The translations under genes were made by a program, and so were the position numbers. A stretch of DNA of 58,553 nucleotides from an uncultured Clostridia bacterium (GTDB lineage Bacteria; Bacillota; Clostridia; Christensenellales; Borkfalkiaceae): contig CANQHG010000009.1 of NCBI GenBank assembly GCA_947623655.1, positions 1-58,553 on the forward strand, read 5' to 3'. The notes below the pieces were generated by a model. The model did not search any database. It had not been told where the DNA came from and saw nothing but the letters and a program-made list of their open reading frames with translations. Position 1 is the stretch's first letter, and each line of letters starts with the position of its first letter. Shown one piece after another: positions 1 to 7,627 of this stretch.

Positions 1-63
1 GTCTATATCGAAATTTAAGGAGAAAAACCGTGGTACTATTGCTTCAAAGGTGTTCTAACGAGG

Positions 64-3000
64 TTAAACAAACGCACTTTTCTCAATTTTAGCTATCCCA
101 TCAGGAATGGAGATCTTGCGTAACACGCTGCAATTTTCAAAGGCGCTGAAAGAGATCTCCGATACTCCTGCGGGGATAACGATCTCCCGAAGACTACTGC
201 ATCCGTAAAACGCATACGACCCTATCTTTTTCACGCCTTGCGGGATTATGATCTCCGAAAGATCGACGCACCCCCTGAAAGTATCGGATTCTATTTCCGT
301 TATTTTTTGCGGCAATATAATTTTTTTCAAACCGATACAATTCTCAAATGCAGCGTAACCGATTTTTTCAATATTTCCCGGGAGAGCAATTTCTGTCAAA
401 CTTTTGCATGAGCAAAACATATTGTCGCCGATCGTTACCGTTCCTGACGGGAGCAGAACTTCTTCCAAGGAAATACAATCTCTGAAAATGCCGTCGGGAA
501 AATCTTTTATTCCATCGGGAAACGTGACCGTGCGTAAATTGCGACATCCCTCAAACATGCCCCATGCGATCCCCGTGGCTTTTTCCGGAAAGCTGACGGA
601 AGTGAGATCGTTGCAATATGCGAATTGCTGTTCCTTAAAACGCGTCCAATAACCGGGAATGGCCACTTCCCCTGAAAGATATAAGATCCCATACTGCGAA
701 AGCGCACATGAAGGATGCTTTTCCGCCCAACAGGGCCCATCGCTACCGAACGTAAATGCGTCTCTTTCCGTCATGTTCTCGGGGAAATACAATACGCGTA
801 CCGATTTGCAATAAAATCTCAGCTCGGCGGGAAATTCCGTCCTCTCGGCGGGAGAGAAAGCAAGGCCCGTCACGCGGCGGGTGGTCTCAGAGCGCAGTTT
901 TTCTTCGAAGGCGTCGTCAAAGGCGCATGAGACAAGTCCGTAGCACTCGCCTTCGAATTCATTGAATGAAGTGTGCTCGTAGAGTTCCAGCTCATCCGAA
1001 AAGGGTACTTTCATCCTGCCGCCGATACTGAATCCATTCTTCTCCAGGGCACATGCTTCAACAAGGTTGAAACAGCGCGGATAGACGTTCGTGCCGACAA
1101 GTTCTTCCGTCTTGCCGAGCAAAAACAATTCGATGAGAGCACGCCTGACCCCTTTCAGCCGCGGGCAGGCCCTCTCCCAAAGCGCTCTCGCGTCCACTCT
1201 TTGAGTGATCTCCGAGCAGTGATTTTTTTGCGCATAGAGATAGCATACGTCCCTTGCGAGGGCGAGCGCTTTCTCATCCCCGATCAGCCTCTCCGCCGCT
1301 ATGAGGACGGGCTCATACAGCGCATATTCGGGAACATACCAAAAGAGCGGGCCGTAGGGCGGATAGATCTTTTGGGCGGACTTAAAGAGCAGGTCGCAGA
1401 CGCATACGACCTCGGCCTCTTGCTTGTGGCGGATGAGGTCGCGGCAGGTGTCGAAAAGGAGCGTATATTCGGTGATTTTCCCGGATGCGAGGATCAGGGA
1501 ATACAGCTTGTCCGTCTCCGCTCCGTCAATCAGGCTGTCCGCTTTGACGAGGAACATCTGCAGGACTTGCGTCCAATATCCTTCCCTGTAGTGCGAAAAG
1601 AGCGCTTTCACCGTCTCGGGGCTCTCGAGCTCGTCATAGTCGCTGTAGCAACTCTCGTAATACCCCACTGCCGTGAAGTACTCAAGGAATAATTTATGAT
1701 AAAATTCGCCGTCGATGAGGATGGCGCGGCTCTCGAGATATTCTTCCAAAAACTGCGCCCGTTCCGCCTTGTCCCCATAGCGGGACAGGATTTTGGAAAA
1801 GATCTTGACGGGAGCGATGGATTTTCCCTCCGAAATCAGACGGTAGCGTTCCATGGAAAATTTCTTGAGAATGTCGCTGAGCCCGCGTATCATGTCCTCA
1901 TATTCGTCTGGGACCTCGAGGATGCGCTTTGTCGTGTCCATGCGGAAGGTAATCTCGGAGATGGCGTCGAAGATCCCCACAACGGTTTCGGGGACCGCGC
2001 CTTCCCGCTCATAGATGATGGCCAGCTGCGTCAAAAGCAAAGGATTTGCCTTGATCTCGCGGTTCAGATCTTTGATCTTGACATAGAATTCCTTCCCCTT
2101 GCCGCCCGCATCGAAGAGCAGGAACAGTTCCTCGCTGAGGGCGCCGATCTCCTCGTCCGTCAACTCGTTGAGTCTGAACTTTTTTGCCCTCTTTCCGCCG
2201 AGAGAGATCATGTCGGCGTCCTTTTCATCCCGTCCCGTAAAGAGCAAGGTCGTGCCCTTGCTGTGCGGCTCGTAGTACTCCTCGACTTTTCGGAGAAAAC
2301 TGCGGATGCCCTTTTCGGTCGCGATCTCGTCCATGCCGTCTAAGATGAGGATGACATGTCTTTCGGCGATCAACCGCCTGAAATTGTCGGGCGAATAGAA
2401 GATGCCCTTCCCGAGAACGCGGAAAAATTCCTCATACATATCCTCAAACAGCGTCCTCGGAGACATGGCCGCCTTGGCACACGGGAGAGAGAAGACAATG
2501 GTGTTCTCGGGCGTCTCGGTACGGATTTGGCCGATATATTGCGTCTTTCCGCTGCCCGCCGGGCCATGCAGGAAGAAAACGCCGTCTCCTTTCGTAAAGA
2601 CTTCGGCCGAATCATAGGTCTCGCCGCTCTCGGGTTCGGTGACCGATCGTTTCAGATACAACCGATCGAAATCCCCTTCCAGTTCGGCGCCTCTCCGCAT
2701 GGAGAGCGAAGCCAATCTCATGTGAGCGGGCCTCTGCCGTTCACGGTAAATGTGTTCCGCACGGTTGATAATGAGAAGTTCCGTCTTATGCGCGATCTCC
2801 TCTAACTTCTTGTCCGTAAGTTCCTCATCTTTGAGTTCGATCACGCTGAGCTTGCGCTTGTGCAATTCGTCGGGGTCGAAAGTTTCGCACTGAAAACCAA
2901 ACTGCTTGCCCAATGCGGGGTCGAAGCGGTCAAAGGCGAGCGTGCGGTAGATGTCCTGATTTTCACAAACGACGACGATCCTGTTTTCCGCGTCATCCAT

Positions 3001-3255
3001 CGTCAGTGCGGATAAAATTTCCAGCGGGATATTTTTGCTGGAACAAGTATGTTTCGTGAGCAACAGGAGAAACACCGTGGCGCTCTTTGCCGCCTCGACG
3101 CTCCACTGCAGATACTGTCCCACACATTCGCTCTGCGATTCGAGCGGAACGAGCCCGCGGCTCGATAGATATGAACAGATCCGATCTTTTTCGATCGCAT
3201 CTTTCCCCGTCCAACTGATAAAGACGTCTGCCTGCTTGATGTCCGTTCGGTTCAT
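64..3255 (-). CDS. TIR-NACHT-LRR (NLR-like) immune-type protein
   Basis: This 1063-residue protein has three recognisable parts. Residues about 8-100 form a TIR-like domain (DVFISWTGKD start; candidate catalytic Glu at about 79 in NIPLEI). Residues about 225-400 form a NACHT-type STAND NTPase with Walker A GPAGSGKT at 231-238 and Walker B VILILDGMDE at 301-310. The C-terminal 190 or so residues are BspA-type (LRR_5) leucine-rich repeats of about 23 residues with the pattern AFxxCxxLxxIxIP. TIR domains in such proteins usually cleave NAD+ or make a nucleotide signal, the NACHT oligomerises, and the repeats sense a trigger. That this protein does the same is inference. The start ATG has a GAGGGA site in front. 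The gene stops in mid-repeat (after a KSAFV end), so a small C-terminal truncation is possible. It lies downstream of a candidate defence operon but behind that operon's terminator. Confidence 0.85.
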   Translation of the reverse strand: MNRTDIKQADVFISWTGKDAIEKDRICSYLSSRGLVPLESQSECVGQYLQWSVEAAKSATVFLLLLTKHTCSSKNIPLEILSALTMDDAENRIVVVCENQDIYRTLAFDRFDPALGKQFGFQCETFDPDELHKRKLSVIELKDEELTDKKLEEIAHKTELLIINRAEHIYRERQRPAHMRLASLSMRRGAELEGDFDRLYLKRSVTEPESGETYDSAEVFTKGDGVFFLHGPAGSGKTQYIGQIRTETPENTIVFSLPCAKAAMSPRTLFEDMYEEFFRVLGKGIFYSPDNFRRLIAERHVILILDGMDEIATEKGIRSFLRKVEEYYEPHSKGTTLLFTGRDEKDADMISLGGKRAKKFRLNELTDEEIGALSEELFLLFDAGGKGKEFYVKIKDLNREIKANPLLLTQLAIIYEREGAVPETVVGIFDAISEITFRMDTTKRILEVPDEYEDMIRGLSDILKKFSMERYRLISEGKSIAPVKIFSKILSRYGDKAERAQFLEEYLESRAILIDGEFYHKLFLEYFTAVGYYESCYSDYDELESPETVKALFSHYREGYWTQVLQMFLVKADSLIDGAETDKLYSLILASGKITEYTLLFDTCRDLIRHKQEAEVVCVCDLLFKSAQKIYPPYGPLFWYVPEYALYEPVLIAAERLIGDEKALALARDVCYLYAQKNHCSEITQRVDARALWERACPRLKGVRRALIELFLLGKTEELVGTNVYPRCFNLVEACALEKNGFSIGGRMKVPFSDELELYEHTSFNEFEGECYGLVSCAFDDAFEEKLRSETTRRVTGLAFSPAERTEFPAELRFYCKSVRVLYFPENMTERDAFTFGSDGPCWAEKHPSCALSQYGILYLSGEVAIPGYWTRFKEQQFAYCNDLTSVSFPEKATGIAWGMFEGCRNLRTVTFPDGIKDFPDGIFRDCISLEEVLLPSGTVTIGDNMFCSCKSLTEIALPGNIEKIGYAAFENCIGLKKIILPQKITEIESDTFRGCVDLSEIIIPQGVKKIGSYAFYGCSSLREIVIPAGVSEISFSAFENCSVLRKISIPDGIAKIEKSAFV

Positions 3256-3284
3256 TTGTATCCCTCAACTCCGATCACATAAAA

Positions 3285-3314
3285 GTTATACTACGCATAG
3301 GTTTCCGATTTCAA
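3285..3314 (-). promoter_or_regulatory. weak proximal promoter of the TIR-NACHT-LRR gene
   Basis: On the minus strand TTGAAA (3309-3314) and TATAAC (3285-3290) are separated by 18 bp and lie about 30 bp before the start codon of the TIR-NACHT-LRR gene. The boxes are imperfect, so this is a candidate only. Confidence 0.3.
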
Positions 3315-3351
3315 AGATATCAATAAGCGGTTTTCTATCCTGTGAAAGATG

Positions 3352-3435
3352 TCATTCCGGAACTTTTTTCAAAATGGAAAGAAGCGCCGCGTTGTCCTCC
3401 CGCAAATCGGTCGCAAATTTATTGCGATCGGGCAA
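3352..3435 (-). CDS. possible 27-residue leader ORF upstream of the NLR gene
   Basis: A TTG-initiated reading frame of 27 codons (begins PDRNKFATDL, ends LKKVPE) lies between a good promoter (3457-3485) and the TIR-NACHT-LRR gene. A GAGAGG site precedes the TTG by about 9 nt. The stop is 97 bp before the NLR start. The amino-acid composition looks protein-like, but there is no recognisable family. It could be a leader peptide, a tiny immune-regulator gene, or the tail of a decayed gene. The rest of the gap between 3256 and 3780 (3486-3704) shows no convincing gene. Confidence 0.3.
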   Translation of the reverse strand: MPDRNKFATDLREDNAALLSILKKVPE

Positions 3436-3456
3436 CGTACCGTCGCCTCTCTTTCG

Positions 3457-3485
3457 ATTATAACAAAATTTTAGGGGGAAAGCAA
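3457..3485 (-). promoter_or_regulatory. sigma-A-type promoter upstream of leader ORF and NLR gene
   Basis: Minus-strand TTGCTT (3480-3485), 17-bp spacer, TATAAT (3457-3462). It would transcribe the 27-codon ORF and then the TIR-NACHT-LRR gene. It lies after the terminator of the upstream operon, so the NLR is probably an independent transcription unit. Confidence 0.6.
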
Positions 3486-3704
3486 CCCCAATCGGCAAAA
3501 TGCAGCAGAATACCCGAAAATATAATAGAACGGCGCGCTCGCGGCAAGCGGGGAAGACCGGCATGAGGCGGCTTTGACAGGTTTTTGAGCAACGGAAAAA
3601 ACGGTTGCACTTTTTGCAAAAATTCGTCACATGACGCGCTCCCCGCAAAAGCCTGTGAGTCCCCTCTTCGCCGTCTCGCGCCAGACGTTCCTCTCAAAAC
3701 AGAA

Positions 3705-3731
3705 GAAAAACCCGACAAGTACATCGTCGGG
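3705..3731 (-). terminator. intrinsic terminator of the WYL-to-HAD operon
   Basis: An inverted repeat CCCGAC (3711-3716) / GTCGGG (3726-3731) is followed on the minus strand by a run of five T. It sits about 50 bp after the stop of the HAD gene and separates the operon from the NLR gene. Confidence 0.7.
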
Positions 3732-3780
3732 GGGATGAATCGATATCTGTTTTGCATTGATTTGCGAATACGCGCCGCTT

Positions 3781-4281
3781 TCAGCTATGACTCTTTTGCT
3801 TTACATAGAGCGCGACGGCGGCCATATATTCGGGTTCCAGAAAACCGTACCGCGCGTCCGTTTTCACAAGATAGGGTAACTGTTCGGGAAGAAGATCCTT
3901 TTCGTCGTCCGCTATGACATAATATTTGATCTCCGCATGCGCATGCAAAAAGTCGCGGATGAGCTCGCCGCGCGATTTTGTTTCGTCGACAGGAAGTGCG
4001 CCCGCGATGACGATGTTCTTTCGTAAGCCGCCGTTCAGCAGGCATTCCCGATAGTTTTTCTCTTCCCGCCAGGAACTCGTGACGACGATTTCGAATTTGC
4101 ATTTTTGGCAAAATTGCGAGACCCATTGCACGGCCTGAAAGTTGTTGACTTTGCCATCTTCGGGAAAACCGTAGGACACTTTCGTCCCCCGCCCGTTCCA
4201 CATCGGCGTGTTGACAACGCCGTCATAATCCAGAAAAAGAATGCGCGGTCCCATATCCTTGCCGTCTCCCCCGCCGTTCAA
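3781..4281 (-). CDS. HAD-superfamily protein, RNA-repair-associated type
   Basis: This 166-residue protein carries HAD motif I in LFLDYDGVVN, motif II-like VTSSWR and a late acidic ADDEKD segment. It lacks a cap domain. The spacing resembles the HAD domains found in the 'Swiss army knife' RNA-repair proteins, which are thought to act as polynucleotide phosphatases. The assignment rests on motif recognition alone. The frame begins with TTG overlapping the upstream TGA (TTGA), with an AAGGAA site about 10 nt before it. An internal ATG at 4254 is an equally possible start. It is the last gene of the long minus-strand operon and is followed by an intrinsic terminator. Confidence 0.7.
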   Translation of the reverse strand: MNGGGDGKDMGPRILFLDYDGVVNTPMWNGRGTKVSYGFPEDGKVNNFQAVQWVSQFCQKCKFEIVVTSSWREEKNYRECLLNGGLRKNIVIAGALPVDETKSRGELIRDFLHAHAEIKYYVIADDEKDLLPEQLPYLVKTDARYGFLEPEYMAAVALYVKQKSHS

Positions 4282-5249
4282 TATAAAATATTTCCTTTTT
4301 CATACGCCTCGATAATTTCCGTCACGGTCTCCAGCGCCTCGGGAGAAAGCGGCGCGAAAATGCTGTATATCTTTCTCTCCGGCGGCGGTAATTTTTCCTC
4401 TTCGGCAAAGCGCACGAGATCGATCTCCCCTTCGCCGAAGATTTTGTCGGCGACGCTCACGAGCAGCTCGCTTTGAAGCCATCTCTTCTTTTTGGAGCGT
4501 CTCTTCGAAAAATCGGCGACAATTCCCTCCATAATACGGCAAAACCGTGCGCGGTCGCCTCTGTAGACTGCGGCACAAGCGGCGGAGACGCGACGGATCG
4601 CGTCCAAACATCTGCGTCTGCGGCGATAGACCGCATCGAGATGGGAAAAAACATACTTCTCCATGCGGTCAAGTTCCTCTTCCGTATACGCATCCTTGTG
4701 GATGCGTTCCCTGTAATTTTCGTAGAGGACGCGGGTGGCATAGGGCTCAGGTATCCCCTCCGTGCAGGAACGTCTGAAGTTTTTGAACCGCATGGGGCGC
4801 TCAAGATACGCCGTCTCGTACCGATAATCGAATTCCAGAAAAGTAACGAGCGTCCAATCTGCGGCGTCCAGCCGAAGCCCGACATACTCTGAAAGAGAGC
4901 CCGACGGGCCGCTCTCTGCAAAGATAACTTCGTCGTTGACGCCCTTTAAGCCGCATACCTCCCTGCAAAAACGCTGAAACGCCGCATAAGCGACGGCCGC
5001 AGGGGCGTCTTCCCTCGCGTCCGTGTATTGTCTCTCATAGCTGTCGGGCTGCCCGCGGTTGTCCACGTCATAGCTGAACAGGCGCTCGCCCGTATCGTCT
5101 ACGGCGAGAATTTTATCGGGCTTATTTTCTTGTGAATTGTCCTCAACAAATACAAAAACCCTGTGTTTTATGATGCCGTCCTCCGTTATTTTTTCGGATG
5201 CCCGATACCTTTCTTCCGAACGGCGCCGATTGCCGCGGGTCACGTCCAT
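4278..5249 (-). CDS. unknown protein, second tandem paralog
   Basis: A 323-residue protein of no family I recognise. It is clearly paralogous to the gene just upstream: shared blocks include HRVFVFVEDNS near the N-terminus, a TEEELDRME segment in the middle, YRGDRARF, and APLSPEAL near the C-terminus. It is soluble, charged and rich in Arg/Glu. I place the start at 5249 because that ATG overlaps the upstream stop by 10 bp (ATGGACGTGA). The longer open frame upstream is just the other copy read out of frame. The conserved part begins about 28 residues in, so a non-ATG start near GIIKHR behind a GGAGGA site is also possible. It ends at the TTGA junction with the HAD gene. Confidence 0.7.
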   Translation of the reverse strand: MDVTRGNRRRSEERYRASEKITEDGIIKHRVFVFVEDNSQENKPDKILAVDDTGERLFSYDVDNRGQPDSYERQYTDAREDAPAAVAYAAFQRFCREVCGLKGVNDEVIFAESGPSGSLSEYVGLRLDAADWTLVTFLEFDYRYETAYLERPMRFKNFRRSCTEGIPEPYATRVLYENYRERIHKDAYTEEELDRMEKYVFSHLDAVYRRRRRCLDAIRRVSAACAAVYRGDRARFCRIMEGIVADFSKRRSKKKRWLQSELLVSVADKIFGEGEIDLVRFAEEEKLPPPERKIYSIFAPLSPEALETVTEIIEAYEKGNILY

Positions 5250-6124
5250 TTTTCCAATTCTTCGATGATCGGTTTGACCGTCCGCAAAGCTTCGGGAGAG
5301 AGCGCCGCGAAGATCGCATACTCCTTTCGCTCGAGCGGCGGTTTCTTTTCTTCTTCGTCGAGCGAAGCGAGGTCGATCTCCCCTTCGCAATAAATGCTGT
5401 CGGCGATCATCGCGAGTATATCTTCCAGCACCCGACTTTTCCTTTTGGAGCGCCTTCTTGCGTAATCGGCGACGATCCTCTCCACTACGCGCAGAAAGCG
5501 TGCCCTATCGCCTCGATAGATCGCGGCGCAGGTGTCGGAGATGTAAATGCTCGCGTCCGGTCTGCTGAGCCGTCGGCGATAAGCCGCATCGAGACGGGAG
5601 AAGATCGCTTGTTCCATACGGTCGAGTTCTTCCTCCGTGTAGACGTCCTTGTGAATGAGTTCTCTGTACTTTGCATAGAGGGCGCGGGTGGCGTAGGGCT
5701 CTTCGAACCCCGCCGTATAGACTTTGCGGAATGTTTTAAAGCTCATGGGATGTTCGAGATGCGCCGTCTCAAAGCGGTACTCGAACCCGATCTCCCACAC
5801 ATACACCCAATCCGCGCCGCCCAACCGAAATTCGACATAATCGGCGAGGGTTTTCATCGGAATGTTCTTGTATTCGGCGAGGATCACCTCGTCGTTGCAA
5901 TCCTTTATCCCGCACTCTTCCTTGCAGAAGCGTTCAAACGCCGCAAAGGCAATGGCCGCGGGGGAATTGCTCTCTTTTTTGCCGATCTCCTCCATGTAGT
6001 CCGTTCCGCGGTTGTTCACTTCATAGCAAAACAGGTGCTCGCCCGTCTCGTCTACGGCGAGGATCCTATCGGGCTTGTTCTTTTTGGAATTGTCCTCAAC
6101 GGATACAAAAACCCTTCTCTTCAT
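5240..6124 (-). CDS. unknown protein, first tandem paralog
   Basis: A 294-residue protein beginning MKRRVFVSVEDNS. It aligns by eye along its whole length with the downstream gene (RRVFVSVEDNSKKNKPDRIL against HRVFVFVEDNSQENKPDKIL), so this is a tandem duplication that has since diverged. No catalytic motif, signal peptide or membrane segment is visible. A Lys/Arg-rich block (ARRRSKRKSR) lies about 70 residues from the end. The upstream 371-aa gene ends 24 bp before this start. A TTG two codons earlier (6130) is an alternative start. I cannot assign a function. Co-transcription with nuclease-like and RNA-repair-like genes suggests an accessory role in that system. Confidence 0.7.
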   Translation of the reverse strand: MKRRVFVSVEDNSKKNKPDRILAVDETGEHLFCYEVNNRGTDYMEEIGKKESNSPAAIAFAAFERFCKEECGIKDCNDEVILAEYKNIPMKTLADYVEFRLGGADWVYVWEIGFEYRFETAHLEHPMSFKTFRKVYTAGFEEPYATRALYAKYRELIHKDVYTEEELDRMEQAIFSRLDAAYRRRLSRPDASIYISDTCAAIYRGDRARFLRVVERIVADYARRRSKRKSRVLEDILAMIADSIYCEGEIDLASLDEEEKKPPLERKEYAIFAALSPEALRTVKPIIEELEKWT

Positions 6125-6148
6125 TTCCAAGGACCCCGACGACTTTTT

Positions 6149-7264
6149 TCATGCTTTGTTCTTCTTTCCGATGCCTGCGAGCGCACGCCCCTCGTCCGTA
6201 AAGAAATTTTCGAAATCGTGCCTGAGCATGCGGCTTTCTTCTTCGGCGCAGATGAGGCGGTAGGCTTTGAGCATGAGTTCCAATTCAAGTTTTCCTTTGA
6301 GCAAATTGGAAACGGAGCAAAGGATCCTGTCATGCCCTTGGAGTTCGCCGCGAAAACGCTCATAGTTCAGATAGCTGCAGTCCACGCCGAGCGTATGGTC
6401 GTAGCAGATATCCGTTCCGTCAAGATAGTAACCGCAGAGAAGCATATCCGACTCGTCGCCGTATTCCTCATGTTTTTCGATCAGCCTGTCGCAGACCGCA
6501 AAGTTTTGTTCCCTGCGGGTATAATTGGGCGTCTTGGTGTTGCGGAAGCCGTTCTTTTTGAGCTCTTTGCTGCCCCATGTCGCCATATCCGTGAGAACGA
6601 GCAGCCCCTTGACGGAGCCGTCTGTTGTGCGAGGTTCCCATTTGTTTTTGAGAACGGGCGCGAGGATATCGCCGTACTTGAAAGGCGTGGGGATCTTGAC
6701 CCACATCCACTCGAAAGCGTGCAGGAACGCCTCGTCGCGTTCGCCGCCGATCTCGTCTAATTTCAGACAAGTGCCGTCGGGAAGAAAGGTCGCCTCGATC
6801 TTCCTGCCCGAAAAGTAACGCTTCGTGACGGCGATCTTTGCGATATCCCCATCCGCATTTTCCGATTGCACGTCGTCCAGAGCCTCGGAAAAATTGCGAT
6901 ATACGAGATGTTGCCCATACCCGTCCTGACACCATGCTCCATCTCCCTTGGAAAAGTAATCGTAGGTACAGACGGCGTCGTCCCCGTCGTGCTTGAATTC
7001 GGCAAGGAGCGCGTTTTCCCTCTGCATATAGGTGCGGAGAAAAGTTGCGACCGTCTGGTCTTTGAACACCCCCTGCCGCCGCTCGCGCAAAGCATGATCG
7101 GGATACGCCTCGATAAGTTCTTCATAAGCGGCGTATTTCTCGGCAAGGGGAATCTCCTCCGCCGCATGGATGACATACATCGCCTGTTCGGGCGTAAATG
7201 CGTAACGGATGCGGCGGAGATAGGTCGCAATATCTTTTGAGTTGAGAAATTTTGTGAAGTCCAT
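6149..7264 (-). CDS. unknown 371-aa accessory protein
   Basis: The protein starts MDFTKFLNSKDIATYLRRI and has no family I can name with confidence. Its N-terminus resembles hypothetical proteins I have seen in accessory regions of Lachnospiraceae and Oscillospiraceae, but that is memory, not a search. It is soluble, with a Trp/Tyr/Cys-rich core (YDYFSKGDGAWCQDGYGQ) and a helical C-terminus. The ATG at 7264 directly follows the TAA of the 52-aa gene (TAATATG), with no ribosome binding site of its own, so translation is probably coupled. In-frame sequence upstream of 7264 belongs to the 52-aa gene in another frame and was discarded. Confidence 0.65.
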   Translation of the reverse strand: MDFTKFLNSKDIATYLRRIRYAFTPEQAMYVIHAAEEIPLAEKYAAYEELIEAYPDHALRERRQGVFKDQTVATFLRTYMQRENALLAEFKHDGDDAVCTYDYFSKGDGAWCQDGYGQHLVYRNFSEALDDVQSENADGDIAKIAVTKRYFSGRKIEATFLPDGTCLKLDEIGGERDEAFLHAFEWMWVKIPTPFKYGDILAPVLKNKWEPRTTDGSVKGLLVLTDMATWGSKELKKNGFRNTKTPNYTRREQNFAVCDRLIEKHEEYGDESDMLLCGYYLDGTDICYDHTLGVDCSYLNYERFRGELQGHDRILCSVSNLLKGKLELELMLKAYRLICAEEESRMLRHDFENFFTDEGRALAGIGKKNKA

Positions 7265-7265
7265 A

Positions 7266-7424
7266 TTATTTTTGATTGCAGGCGCAACGCGCCATAAAGA
7301 CCTGCTCGAATTCCACCGCGTCGTGAAGCCGCTCGTCGCACATGCCATAAAGGATTTGAGGTGTAAACAACCCCCTCTCCTCCGCAATTACGGAGGAGAT
7401 TTCTTCTGAAAATATTTTTGACAT
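7266..7424 (-). CDS. 52-aa microprotein, unknown
   Basis: A short reading frame starts at the ATG at 7424 behind a clear GGAG site 7 nt upstream. It encodes a 52-residue acidic protein (starts MSKIFSEEISSVIAEERGL, ends ARCACNQK). The stop TAA lies one base before the ATG of the 371-aa gene. The good ribosome binding site, the tight packing and the lack of any alternative gene here argue that it is real. No family is recognised. It may be a partner or regulator of the 371-aa protein, or simply provide translational coupling. Confidence 0.6.
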   Translation of the reverse strand: MSKIFSEEISSVIAEERGLFTPQILYGMCDERLHDAVEFEQVFMARCACNQK

Positions 7425-7439
7425 GAGGTTCTCCTACGT

Positions 7440-7616
7440 TTAGTGTCTTCTCAAGCCGTTTTGCATAGCAAGGTTTCTCAACCGCCGCCTACGCCGCGTC
7501 TCTTCAAGAATTTTTTCCTGTTCCTCTTTTCTCTTTTTCTGCTTCTCGATACAGGCGGCGCATATCGTATCGCCTTCTGCGGCTTCATTCACCCTGCACC
7601 ATACGCATAATGACAT
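7440..7616 (-). CDS. 58-aa CxxC microprotein
   Basis: The ATG at 7616 follows a near-perfect AAAGGAGG site. The product (MSLCVWCRVNEAAEGDTICA...) has two CxxC pairs, CVWC and CAAC, spaced about 15 residues apart, then a highly basic coiled helix (EKQKKRKEEQEK...RRRRRLRN). This looks like a tiny zinc ribbon with a nucleic-acid-binding tail. Longer in-frame sequence upstream lacks coding character. It sits between the PD-(D/E)XK gene (11-bp gap) and the 52-aa gene. Metal binding is inferred from the cysteines only. Confidence 0.65.
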   Translation of the reverse strand: MSLCVWCRVNEAAEGDTICAACIEKQKKRKEEQEKILEETRRRRRLRNLAMQNGLRRH

Positions 7617-7627
7617 GGGATCCTCCT

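Noticed and set aside
1..63. Continuation of the LRR repeats beyond the NLR stop codon
   Set aside because: After the stop the frame meets a second stop, and the remaining residues do not fit the repeat pattern, so no frameshift could be shown.
5198..6760. 520-codon plus-strand frame across the tandem paralogs
   Set aside because: It spans three genes on the other strand and has no motif; the opposite-strand genes form a coherent overlapping operon.
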